Below are positions 17,942-25,166 of a stretch of 64,000 bases of DNA, in pieces. The DNA lies in NCBI RefSeq assembly GCF_051860665.1, contig NZ_JBHYDM010000007.1:1-64000 (forward strand), read 5' to 3'. The notes under the pieces are model-generated. The model was not told the origin of the DNA, ran no database searches, and saw only the letters and a program-made list of their open reading frames with translations. The translations under genes and the position numbers were made by a program. Positions within the stretch are counted from its first letter, which is position 1, and every line of letters begins with the position of its first letter. The DNA is from Falsiroseomonas sp051860665 (GTDB taxonomy: Bacteria; Pseudomonadota; Alphaproteobacteria; Acetobacterales; Acetobacteraceae).

Positions 17942-18502
17942 TTACCACGCGAGATCGAAGTCACAGGGGCCGGGGCCCGGTCGTGCCTGGATGCGCGCGG
18001 AAACCAGCGCGCGGTACAGGCCGAGGAAGGTCATGCGGTAGAAGGCGGCGGCGACGGGTGCCACGGCCTCCAGGCAGGTGGCGAGCCGGATGTGGATATG
18101 CAGCGGCCGCCCGTGGCGCAGCTCCAGCGCGCCGCTGCCGAGGAAAGTCCAGCCATGCCGGCGGATGGCCGCCCCCAGCACCGGCGCCGCGATGCGCGCC
18201 GGCAGGCGGGGCAGCAGCAGGCGCAGCGGGCGCGGGATGCGATGCGCCAGCAGGTAGCGCGCGGTGGCGGCACCCGCGGCGGCGGCGCGATGGCAGGCCG
18301 CGGGCTCGCCGAATTCGTCGCGCAGCGCGGCGAACAGCGCGGCCACCTCCGTCTCCGCCACCATGCGCGTCGGCGGCATCACCAGGTGGCGCTGCAGCCC
18401 GGCGCGGCCGAACACGCGCTGCCGTGCCGCCTCGCCATCCTGCAAGGCGAGCACCGCATCCAGCTGCAGCACGGCATTGGGGCCGATGCTAGCGGGCGTC
18501 AT
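17942..18502 (-). CDS. bchJ: BchJ-like V4R-domain protein (bacteriochlorophyll biosynthesis accessory)
   Basis: A 186-residue protein starting with IGPNAVLQLDAVLAL, as in BchJ, and carrying a V4R-type small-ligand-binding domain; LRHGRPLHIHIRLATCLEA contains the late conserved cysteine. BchJ was first described as a 4-vinyl protochlorophyllide reductase. Later work on 8-vinyl reductases (BciA/BciB) made it more likely an accessory or substrate-handling protein. Its start overlaps the 3' end of bchE by 14 bases, and hemN begins 11 bases downstream. Assignment rests on the domain pattern and the bchE linkage. Confidence 0.8.
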   Translation of the reverse strand: MTPASIGPNAVLQLDAVLALQDGEAARQRVFGRAGLQRHLVMPPTRMVAETEVAALFAALRDEFGEPAACHRAAAAGAATARYLLAHRIPRPLRLLLPRLPARIAAPVLGAAIRRHGWTFLGSGALELRHGRPLHIHIRLATCLEAVAPVAAAFYRMTFLGLYRALVSARIQARPGPGPCDFDLAW

Positions 18503-20096
18503 CGGCCATTTGTTCTGTCATCTGGTCCGTGCCGCCGCCGCAGGCCATCACGCGCTCCGGCGCCGGCGGGTTCAGGCCGCGGCGGTTGTGCGTCGTGGTC
18601 CATTCCACCTGCGACGGATCGGCGCGGGTGCGGCTGGCGTCGAAGTGGAAGTCGACGGCTTTCTTCGATTGCGGCCCCCAGTAGTTCACCTTGCCCAGGT
18701 CATAGAACTTCCGCTCGAAGCCCGACTTGAGAAAGGCCTTGAGGCAGCCCAGCAGGTAGCGCCGCCGCTGCCCCCTGCCGGCCCAGGGGTAGGAGAACAG
18801 CGCCTTGCGCATGTAGAAGCGCCGGTAGTTGTTCATCACGGCGTCCAGCAGCTCGCCGCGCTCCATCACATCCGGCTTCACGATGGGCGTGACGAAGTTG
18901 TATTTCTCGTAGTCGAAGACCTCCACCTTGTCACCCATGCTGCGGAACAGGTCGGAGAAGGGCCAGGGCGTGTACATCGACCAATTGGCGAGGTCCGGCT
19001 TCCAGTCCTGCGCCATGCGGTAGGTTTCCTCCACCGTCTCCCTCGTCTCGTTCTCCAGGCCGACGATGAACTGCGCCTCCACCACGATGCCGGCGTCCCG
19101 CAGCAGCTGGATGGCGCGCTTGTTCTGCGCCACCGTGGTTTCCTTCTTGAACAGGTCGAGCTTCATCTGCGCCGCGGCTTCCGTGCCGAGCGAGACATGG
19201 ATCAGCCCGGCGCGGCGATAGAAGGGCAGCAGCGCCTCGTCGCGCAGGATGTCGGTGACGCGGGTATTGATCCCCCAGAGGATATTCACCTCGCGGTCGA
19301 TCAGCTCCTGGCAGAAGGCGACGAACTTCTTCTTGTTGATGGTCGGTTCCTCATCCGCCAGGATGAAGAAACCGACGTCGTGGTCGCGCTTCAGCCCGAC
19401 GATCTCGTCCACCACCTTCTTCGGATCGCGGATGCGGTAGTCGCGCCAGAATTTCCACTGGCTGCAGAAGGAACAGGTGAAGGGGCAGCCGCGCGCGAAA
19501 TTCGGGATGGCGACGCGGGTGTTCAGCGGGATGTAGGTATATTTCGCCCATTCCAGGATGCCCCAGTCGGGCGTGATGGAATCGAGGTCCTTGATGGTGG
19601 GCGCGGCGGGGGTTGCCACCACCTTGCCCTCCTCGGCATAGGCGATGCCGCGCAGCGTGGCGCGCGCCGCCGGCCAGCGGCCCTGCTCGATGGCGCGCAC
19701 GAGGTTGACGAGGATCTCCTCGCCCTCGCCGCGCACGATGCAGTCGATCCAGGGCGCCTCGGCCAGCACCTGCTGGTACATGAAGGTGGCGTGGATGCCG
19801 CCCAGCACCGTCACGGCTTCGGGAAACATCTCCTTCGCCATGCGCAACACGGTCTGCGCGCGATAGATGGCCGGCGTGATGGCGGTGGTGCCGATGATGT
19901 CGGGCTTCGCCTCGGCGATGCGCGCGCGCAGCGCCTCGTCCGACAGGTCGTTCGTCATCGCATCGATGAAGACGATGTCGGTATAGCCCTGCGCCTTCAG
20001 CGCACCGGTCAGATAGGCGACCCAGGCGGGTGGCCAATTGCCGGCGATCTCGGCGCCGCCGGAGTGGTAGTTCGGGTGGATGAACAGGATACGCAT
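18489..20096 (-). CDS. bchE: Anaerobic Mg-protoporphyrin IX monomethyl ester oxidative cyclase BchE
   Basis: A 535-residue B12-dependent radical-SAM enzyme that forms the isocyclic ring of bacteriochlorophyll using water-derived oxygen. It has an N-terminal cobalamin-binding domain (MRILFIHPNYHSGGAEIAGN, GGIHATFMY, CIVRGEGEE) and the iron-sulfur motif RGCPFTCSFCSQW (Cys204, 208, 211). FFILADEEPTINKKKF, QFIVGLENETRETVEETYRM and the long C-terminal domain separate it from generic B12 radical-SAM proteins. GGGGAGG precedes the ATG, and an FNR box and a PpsR-like palindrome lie just upstream. No other bch, crt or puf genes are in the window, so this operon lies apart from any photosynthesis gene cluster here. 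Confidence 0.96.
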   Translation of the reverse strand: MRILFIHPNYHSGGAEIAGNWPPAWVAYLTGALKAQGYTDIVFIDAMTNDLSDEALRARIAEAKPDIIGTTAITPAIYRAQTVLRMAKEMFPEAVTVLGGIHATFMYQQVLAEAPWIDCIVRGEGEEILVNLVRAIEQGRWPAARATLRGIAYAEEGKVVATPAAPTIKDLDSITPDWGILEWAKYTYIPLNTRVAIPNFARGCPFTCSFCSQWKFWRDYRIRDPKKVVDEIVGLKRDHDVGFFILADEEPTINKKKFVAFCQELIDREVNILWGINTRVTDILRDEALLPFYRRAGLIHVSLGTEAAAQMKLDLFKKETTVAQNKRAIQLLRDAGIVVEAQFIVGLENETRETVEETYRMAQDWKPDLANWSMYTPWPFSDLFRSMGDKVEVFDYEKYNFVTPIVKPDVMERGELLDAVMNNYRRFYMRKALFSYPWAGRGQRRRYLLGCLKAFLKSGFERKFYDLGKVNYWGPQSKKAVDFHFDASRTRADPSQVEWTTTHNRRGLNPPAPERVMACGGGTDQMTEQMADDAR

Positions 20097-20117
20097 CGGA
20101 GCCTCCCCGTTGCGGGA

Positions 20118-20123
20118 AGGCTA
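20118..20123 (-). promoter_or_regulatory. Inferred -10 element of the bchE promoter
   Basis: TAGCCT on the minus strand. If transcription starts at 20111, this hexamer lies at -12 to -7, the FNR box is centred at -41.5 and a 15-base leader with GGGGAGG precedes the bchE ATG. The hexamer itself is a weak match; support comes from the spacing. Confidence 0.4.
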
Positions 20124-20125
20124 GG

Positions 20126-20143
20126 CGTCAAGTCAGCTTGACA
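20126..20143. promoter_or_regulatory. PpsR/CrtJ-like palindrome in the bchE promoter
   Basis: GTCAAG-TCAG-CTTGAC is a perfect inverted repeat (20127-20142). Read on the minus strand, the 18 bases are TGT-N12-ACG, one mismatch from the TGT-N12-ACA consensus of PpsR/CrtJ, the aerobic repressor of photosynthesis genes. It sits between the inferred -35 and -10 regions, a position suited to repression. Confidence 0.5.
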
Positions 20144-20145
20144 CC

Positions 20146-20159
20146 TTGATGTGGATCAA
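20146..20159. promoter_or_regulatory. FNR/FnrL box upstream of bchE
   Basis: TTGAT-GTGG-ATCAA is a perfect match to the FNR consensus TTGAT-N4-ATCAA. Its centre is 56 bases from the bchE start codon and 41.5 bases from the inferred transcription start, the class II activator position. FnrL activates bchE and hemN at low oxygen in Rhodobacter, so the site and its target genes agree. Confidence 0.82.
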
Positions 20160-20171
20160 GCGGTTTCCGCA

Positions 20172-21692
20172 TCAATCCCGCGGCCGGGCGCGCCGCAGCC
20201 GGCTGAAGCGGCGGAACAGGCCACGCTTCTCGATCGCCTCGAACATCTCCTCCGGCCCCTCGGGGTCCAGAACCTCGTGATCCGCGAGCCAGGCCTCGAC
20301 GGCGGTGAGATCCGGCGTCTCATAGGGCACCAGGCTGCGCCCCGGGCCGCGCAGCCCCTCGATGGCCGCGATCAGCGATCCATGCGCCTCGATCCGCGCC
20401 GCCACCGCCGCCGCCGTGGTGCCGAGGTGCTCGGCCAACAGCCCGTCGCGCATGCCGCGGATGGTGGGGCGCAGATCGGCATTGGCGGGCAGCGCGGCGT
20501 CGATCACCACGTCGCATTCGGTATCCAGCCGCATGGAGCGGTTGTTCATATTGGAGGAGCCGACGCGGAGCACGCGGTCATCCACGACCAGGATCTTGGC
20601 ATGCACATAGATCGGCTGCCCGCCCTGCGTCACCGGATGGTAGATGCGGAATCGGCCATGCGTATCCAGCCGGCGCAGCGCCTCATGCAGCCGGGCGCGG
20701 GCGGAATCCATCGCGATCGGCTCCAGCCAGCCCTGTGCGCTGTGCGGGTTCACCAGCACGATCTCCGGCCCCTCCGGCTCGGCCAGCCGGCGCGCGAGCG
20801 CCTCCGCGATGCGGCGGGAGGCGAAGTACTGGCTCTCGGCATAGATCACGTGCCGGGCGGAGGCGATGAGGTCGAGATAGAGCCGCTCGATCTCCAGCAC
20901 CGCCGGGCTTTCCGGCATCTCCGGCTGGCTGCGGGCGATGCCGACCTCGATGTCGTGGAACTGCGGCGCCAGGCCTTCCGGCCAGCAATCGCCGCGCGCG
21001 GTGACGGGGGCGAGCGGCTTGCCGCCGGCCAGCCGCCAGCGGTCGCGCGCCAGCTCACCTAGGGCTGCCGCCGCCGGCCCCTCCAGCGCCGTGGTGGCGT
21101 CGTGCCAGGGCTTGTGCGGCGCCCCGCCCGGCCGCACGCGCCGCGGATCCTCATCCGCGTGGTCGCGCGTGTCCCAGCGATCCGCCGTCATGTCGATGCC
21201 GCCGCAAAAGGCGAGGCAATCGTCGATCACGGCGATCTTCTGGTGGTGCGAGGCGGCGGGTGGATGGCTGCTGTCGAGCCGCGCGGTGATGCGCGGATGC
21301 GCCTTCCAGCGCAGCAGCGTCAGGATGGTGGAGCCGCGGAACAGCGCCTTCAGCGCGCCGAGGTCCCAGTGCAGCAGGCAGATCTCCAAGTCCGGCCGCC
21401 GCTTCACCAGCCACAGGATGAAATCGCCCAGGCGGCGCGGCGCATCCGGACTGTCCTCGCCGGGGATCAGCTCGATGCGTGTGTCGAAATCCCAGCCGAT
21501 CAGCATGATGCGGTGCCGCGCGGCCAGCATCGCGGTGCGCGCGGCGCGGAAATAATCCGCTGCATCGACGATCACGGCGGCGCGGCTGGCGCGGGCGATG
21601 CGCCAGCAATTCTCGCCGGGCCGCAGGACGCTTGCCGCCGCATGCTCCTGCTCGGCGGGGGCGGGTCGGGGGGAGGCCTCCATGCGGTCCAT
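20172..21692 (-). CDS. Phospholipase D-family protein
   Basis: A 506-residue protein with two PLD motifs: HHQKIAVIDDCLAFCGGID (about residues 149-167, HxK with downstream G-G) and YVHAKILVVDDRVLRVGSSN (in the second half, followed by NNRSM). The order and spacing are those of PLD-superfamily phosphodiesterases or transphosphatidylases acting on phospholipids; WDTRDHADED and HDATTALEGPAA resemble the longer eukaryotic-like PLDs. No convincing signal peptide is seen; the N-terminus is polar. The start could be 21692 or 21683 (Met4), and no strong ribosome site distinguishes them. It is on the same strand as ohrR, with a 127-base gap, so probably separate. Confidence 0.85.
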   Translation of the reverse strand: MDRMEASPRPAPAEQEHAAASVLRPGENCWRIARASRAAVIVDAADYFRAARTAMLAARHRIMLIGWDFDTRIELIPGEDSPDAPRRLGDFILWLVKRRPDLEICLLHWDLGALKALFRGSTILTLLRWKAHPRITARLDSSHPPAASHHQKIAVIDDCLAFCGGIDMTADRWDTRDHADEDPRRVRPGGAPHKPWHDATTALEGPAAAALGELARDRWRLAGGKPLAPVTARGDCWPEGLAPQFHDIEVGIARSQPEMPESPAVLEIERLYLDLIASARHVIYAESQYFASRRIAEALARRLAEPEGPEIVLVNPHSAQGWLEPIAMDSARARLHEALRRLDTHGRFRIYHPVTQGGQPIYVHAKILVVDDRVLRVGSSNMNNRSMRLDTECDVVIDAALPANADLRPTIRGMRDGLLAEHLGTTAAAVAARIEAHGSLIAAIEGLRGPGRSLVPYETPDLTAVEAWLADHEVLDPEGPEEMFEAIEKRGLFRRFSRLRRARPRD

Positions 21693-21819
21693 TGGATCGG
21701 TCGCGGGTTCCGGGTCAAGGCAGCGGCAGGTGACGATCTCCGGCGCGGCCTTCGTGCGGGCCGGCGCGCGTCCAGCGCGTGGTGACCGCGAAGGTTCCCA
21801 TGCCCGCCCGTGGCGCGCG

Positions 21820-22284
21820 CTACGCCCTGGGCGAGGCCTGGCGCAGGCTTCGGGCCAGGGCGAGGAGTTGCTGGCGCAGCGCGGCGGGATCCGCGCCTGG
21901 CCCCTGCAGCAGGCAGGAGAGGCGGCGCTGCACCTCCACGGCCTCGGCCTCCAGCGCCCGCCCCGCCTGGGTCAGCGCGATCCGCACCTGGCGCTCATCC
22001 TCCGCATCGCGTCGGCGCTGGAGCAGGCCCGCCGACTCCATCCGCTTCAGCAGGGGCGTGAGGGTGCCGGAATCGAGGTGCAGGCGCTGCCCGATGGCCT
22101 TCACCGTCGGCTCCTCCGCCTCCCACAGCACCAGCAGCACCAGGTATTGCGGATAGGTCAGCCCCAGCGGCTCCAGCAGCGGCTTGTAGGCGGCGGTGAA
22201 GGCGTGGTTGGCGGCATAGAGCGCGAAGCAGAGGTTCTCCTCCAGCCGCAGGCAGGGGTTTGGCGGGGGCATCGGTCGGGGCAT
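21820..22284 (-). CDS. ohrR: OhrR-like MarR-family organic-peroxide sensor
   Basis: A 154-residue winged-helix repressor. The N-terminal NLCFALYAANHAF carries the sensing cysteine (Cys19, with Cys11 nearby), followed by Tyr positions (Y35 region and GLTYPQYLVLLVLW), as in OhrR proteins. The DNA-binding part includes LDSGTLTPLLKRMESAGLL and a wing with RRRDAEDERQVRIALT. It lies divergent from ohr, the classic arrangement: oxidation of the cysteine by organic hydroperoxide releases the repressor from the shared operator. The start could also be Met5 at 22272. Confidence 0.88.
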   Translation of the reverse strand: MPRPMPPPNPCLRLEENLCFALYAANHAFTAAYKPLLEPLGLTYPQYLVLLVLWEAEEPTVKAIGQRLHLDSGTLTPLLKRMESAGLLQRRRDAEDERQVRIALTQAGRALEAEAVEVQRRLSCLLQGPGADPAALRQQLLALARSLRQASPRA

Positions 22285-22309
22285 GGCGGCAGGATAGACC
22301 GGACAGGGC

Positions 22310-22342
22310 TTGCAGGCAAAACAATTGTGCGCTATTGAATTG
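22310..22342. promoter_or_regulatory. ohr promoter with overlapping candidate OhrR operator
   Basis: On the + strand TTGCAG (22310-22315), a 17-base spacer and TATTGA (22333-22338) form a plausible sigma-70 promoter for ohr. Overlapping it are two related AT-rich blocks, ACAATTG (22321-22327) and TTGAATTG (22335-22342), in an otherwise GC-rich region. AATT-containing imperfect palindromes are typical OhrR sites, and the overlap would allow repression of ohr. Confidence 0.5.
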
Positions 22343-22421
22343 CGTGCCAGAAAAACCTGGCCCGCGTCGGGCCGGCCCCGCCACCCGCCGCAGCCTCACC
22401 CCAAGCCAAGGAAGCCCCCAC

Positions 22422-22847
22422 ATGCCCGTCGACGTGAAATACAGCACCGAAGCCACCGCCGAGGGCGGCCGCGATGGCCGCGCCCGCACCACCGATGGCG
22501 CGCTGGATGTGAAGCTCGCCACTCCCCGTGAACTCGGCGGCGCCGGCGGCGAGGGCAACAACCCGGAGCAGCTCTTCGCCGCCGGCTATGCCGCCTGCTT
22601 CCTGGGCGCGCTGAAATTCGTCGCGGGTCAGGAGAAGGTCCGCGTGCCGGAGGCGGCGCGGGTGACGGCCAAGGTCGGCATCGGCCCCCGCTCCGAAGGC
22701 GGCTTCGGCATCACCGCGGATCTGACCGTCGCCCTGCCGGGCCTGGAGCGCGCCCAGGCGGAGGCGCTGGTGCAGAAGGCGCACCAGGTCTGCCCCTATT
22801 CCAATGCGACGCGCGGCAATGTGGCGGTGGGCCTGACGCTGGCCTGA
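22422..22847 (+). CDS. ohr: Organic hydroperoxide resistance protein Ohr
   Basis: A 141-residue Ohr/OsmC-family thiol peroxidase that reduces organic hydroperoxides using dihydrolipoyl reductants. The two catalytic cysteines are in AAGYAACFLGAL (Cys59) and HQVCPYSNATRGN (Cys124), the Ohr pattern rather than the OsmC pattern. The conserved Arg is in RDGRARTTDG and the Glu in GGEGNNPEQLFA. AAGGAAG lies seven bases before the ATG. It is divergent from ohrR across ~137 bases holding the shared promoter and operator. Confidence 0.95.
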   Translation: MPVDVKYSTEATAEGGRDGRARTTDGALDVKLATPRELGGAGGEGNNPEQLFAAGYAACFLGALKFVAGQEKVRVPEAARVTAKVGIGPRSEGGFGITADLTVALPGLERAQAEALVQKAHQVCPYSNATRGNVAVGLTLA

Positions 22848-22857
22848 ATTGCCGAGG

Positions 22858-22893
22858 CCCCGGGCGCGGCGCGGTTGACGCACCGGCCCGGGG
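22858..22893 (+). terminator. Candidate hairpin terminator after ohr
   Basis: CCCCGGGC (22858-22865) pairs perfectly with GCCCGGGG (22886-22893) around a 20-base GC-rich loop. There is no T-tract, so it is only a weak candidate terminator between ohr and the DUF2231 gene. Confidence 0.3.
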
Positions 22894-22995
22894 GCGAAGA
22901 TTCGGGCACCGGGGGAAACCCTGCCGCGCACTGTGCCGTTGACCCGGAACCCACGCCGATCCGACGGCCGGGTTCCGGCAAGGAGTACAGACGCC

Positions 22996-23436
22996 GTGGT
23001 TGCCATACCCGCCCCTGTGCAGACGCGGCCGTTTCGCCCGCTGCATCCGCTGCACGCCATCCTGCTGGCCTTTCCCTTTCCCCTCTTCCTGGGCGCGCTG
23101 CTGAGCGACCTGGCCTATCGCGCCACCTTCCATGTCCAATGGGCGAATTTTGCCTCCTGGCTGATCGCGGGCGGCCTTCTGGTGGGCGGCTTCGTCCTGC
23201 TCTGGGCGCTGATCGAACTGGCGCTCGGCGGCGCCGCGCGTCGCCGGCGCCTGCTGACCTACTTTCTCGTGCTGCTGGGCATGTTCGTGCTGGGCTTCAT
23301 CAATGCCCTTGTCCACGCCAAGGATGCCTGGGCGACGATGCCGGAGGGGCTCTACCTCTCCGCCATCACCGCGCTGCTGGCGGTGGTGGCGTCCTGGCTC
23401 GGCTATTCCCGCTTTCATGCCAGCGAGGTGAAGTGA
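22996..23436 (+). CDS. DUF2231-family inner-membrane protein
   Basis: A 146-residue membrane protein with four helices. It begins with the family signature RPLHPLHAILLAFPFPLFLGALLSDLAY and has HAKDAWATMPEGLYLSAITALLAV near the C-terminus; histidines at helix ends resemble redox-membrane proteins. A GTG start at 22996 is chosen because AAGGAG lies ten bases upstream and the upstream in-frame residues are basic and unlike the family. A perfect 9-base inverted repeat (22944-22952 with 22970-22978) ends one base before that ribosome site. The stop overlaps the next start by one base (TGATG), so it is coupled to the sorbosone-dehydrogenase-like gene, and the pair may form a membrane plus periplasmic oxidoreductase unit. 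Confidence 0.75.
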   Translation: MVAIPAPVQTRPFRPLHPLHAILLAFPFPLFLGALLSDLAYRATFHVQWANFASWLIAGGLLVGGFVLLWALIELALGGAARRRRLLTYFLVLLGMFVLGFINALVHAKDAWATMPEGLYLSAITALLAVVASWLGYSRFHASEVK

Positions 23437-24752
23437 TGCGCAGGACCCTGCTTCTCGGCGCTGCCGCCATGGCTCTCGCCGCCTGCGACGGCGATCCCGG
23501 CCCGCTGCAGCGCGGCGCCAATCCCCAGATGCCCGAGCCGGAGCGCGGCCTGCTACCCAGCATGACGATCCCGCGCCCCGCGGCCTGGGGCAACGAACTG
23601 CCGACGGTGCCCGCAGGCTTCACCATCACGCCGATCGCCACCGATCTGCGCATCCCGCGCCAGACGCTGGTGCTGCCGAATGGCGATATCCTGGTGGCGG
23701 AGGGCACGGGCGGCAGCGCGCCGGTGCTGCGGCCGAAGGATTTCATCGCCGGTATCATCAAGAGCTGGGGCAAGACCTCCGTCGCGCCAGGCCATCGCCT
23801 GACGCTGCTGCGCGATGCCGATGGCGATGGGACCTATGAGACGCGCAACGTCTTCGCGGAGAACCTGAACGCGCCCTATGGCCTGGCGCTGGTCGGCAAT
23901 GCGCTGTTCGTCGCGAACCAGGATGCGCTCGTGCGCTTCGACTATACCGAGGGCCAGACCCAGGCCAGCGGCCCGCCGACCACCGTCACCGCGCTGCCTT
24001 CCGTCATCAACCACCACTGGACCAAGGCGCTGACCGCGAGCGCGGATGGCCGCTTCCTCTATGTCGGCATCGGCTCCAACAGCAATATCACGGAGCGCGG
24101 CATGGATGCGGAGCAAGACCGCGCCATGATCTGGCAGATCGACGTGGCGACGGGCGCGCATCGTCCCTATGCCACCGGCCTTCGCAACCCGACCGCGCTG
24201 ACCATCCAGCCCGGCAGCGGCCAGCTCTGGGCCGTGGTGAATGAGCGCGACGAGATCGGCCCGAATATCGCGCCGGACTACCTGACCTCAGTGCGGGAGG
24301 GCGGCTTCTATGGCTGGCCCTATGCCTATTGGGGCCAGAATGTCGACCCGCGCGCGCAGCCGCAGAATCCGGAACGCGTCGCGGCCTCGATCCGCCCCGA
24401 TTATGCACTGGGCGCGCATGTGGCGGCGCTGGGCGTGGATTTTTCGGAACCCTCCATGGGACCGGACTTCGCCGAGGGCGTCTTCGTCGGCGAGCACGGC
24501 AGCTGGAACCGCAACCCGCCCTCCGGCTACCGCGTGGTCTTCGTGCCCTTCCGGGACGGCCGCCCGTCGGGGGATCCGGTGGATTTCGTCACGGGCTTCC
24601 TGAACGGCGAGGGCAATGCGCGCGGGCGGCCGGTGGGCGTGACGGTGGACCCGCGCGGGGCGCTGATCGTGGCGGATGATCTTTCGAATACGGTGTGGCG
24701 GGTGACGCGCAACCGGGCGCAGACGGCGGAGGCGGGGGCAGGGGCGCGCTGA
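23436..24752 (+). CDS. Sorbosone dehydrogenase-like PQQ-type sugar dehydrogenase lipoprotein
   Basis: A 438-residue six-bladed beta-propeller protein. It begins with a lipoprotein signal (LLLGAAAMALAAC, lipobox Cys near residue 18), so it should be anchored at the periplasmic face. Blade segments include LPNGDILVAEG, YGLALVGNALFVANQDALVRFDY, LYVGIGSNSNITERG, LRNPTALTIQPGSGQLWAVVNERDE and SVREGGFYGWPYAYWG, the pattern of soluble glucose and L-sorbosone dehydrogenases that use PQQ. The substrate is unknown. It is coupled to the upstream DUF2231 membrane protein. Confidence 0.85.
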   Translation: MRRTLLLGAAAMALAACDGDPGPLQRGANPQMPEPERGLLPSMTIPRPAAWGNELPTVPAGFTITPIATDLRIPRQTLVLPNGDILVAEGTGGSAPVLRPKDFIAGIIKSWGKTSVAPGHRLTLLRDADGDGTYETRNVFAENLNAPYGLALVGNALFVANQDALVRFDYTEGQTQASGPPTTVTALPSVINHHWTKALTASADGRFLYVGIGSNSNITERGMDAEQDRAMIWQIDVATGAHRPYATGLRNPTALTIQPGSGQLWAVVNERDEIGPNIAPDYLTSVREGGFYGWPYAYWGQNVDPRAQPQNPERVAASIRPDYALGAHVAALGVDFSEPSMGPDFAEGVFVGEHGSWNRNPPSGYRVVFVPFRDGRPSGDPVDFVTGFLNGEGNARGRPVGVTVDPRGALIVADDLSNTVWRVTRNRAQTAEAGAGAR

Positions 24753-24801
24753 AAAGGAGTGACGCGGGCGCGGGCGATGCCCGCCTCTGGGGGGGCAAAA
24801 T

Positions 24802-24877
24802 GGTGTCCCCGGCGGGATTCGAACCCACGGCCCCCAGATTAGGAATCTGGTGCTCTATCCGGCTGAGCTACGGAGAC
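24802..24877 (-). tRNA. tRNA-Arg (anticodon CCT)
   Basis: A 76-base cloverleaf with encoded CCA (24802-24804). The acceptor stem GTCTCCG pairs with CGGGGAC (one G-U). The D arm contains AGCTCAGCCGGATAGAGC. The anticodon stem CCAGA/TCTGG encloses the loop TTCCTAA, so the anticodon is CCT, reading AGG. The T arm is GGTTCGAATCC with a 5-bp stem. AGG is rare in such GC-rich genomes, so this is probably a low-abundance tRNA. Confidence 0.95.
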
Positions 24878-24986
24878 CCGGTCCCAAGCTACCACAGCCC
24901 CCGCCGCGCCCGCGAGGGGGTGGGATGACAGGCCGCGCGCAATATCCGCATGATGGCCTTCCACCCCGCTGCCAGGGAGGCCAGCC

Positions 24987-25166
24987 ATGCCCGATTCGCT
25001 GCCCGAGCCGCTTTTCGATGCGCTGATCGCCCGCGCCGGCCTCCCCCTGACCCCGGCGGAGCGCGACAGCGTCCGCGCCGCCTCCCGCCATGTCGCGGCG
25101 CTGACGGAACGGCTGCGCCCGCAGGACCAGCTGGCGCTGGAACCCGCCACGGTCTTCCGGCCGTGA
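24987..25166 (+). CDS. AtzG-like small subunit of an amidase complex
   Basis: A 59-residue helical protein (MPDSLPEPLFDALIARAGL, then LTPAERDSVRAASRHVAALTERL) that ends four bases into the following amidase gene (GTGA). Its size, two-helix pattern and coupling to an amidase match AtzG/DUF4089-type GatC-like accessory subunits, which stabilise AtzE-type amidases as heterotetramers. CAGGGAGG is a good ribosome site before the ATG. It is easy to miss because of its length. Confidence 0.75.
   Translation: MPDSLPEPLFDALIARAGLPLTPAERDSVRAASRHVAALTERLRPQDQLALEPATVFRP

Noticed and set aside
24802..24877. tRNA-Arg as an integration (att) site of a genomic island
   Set aside because: Flanking genes have ordinary composition and housekeeping-type content, and no partial copy of the tRNA 3' end was noticed.
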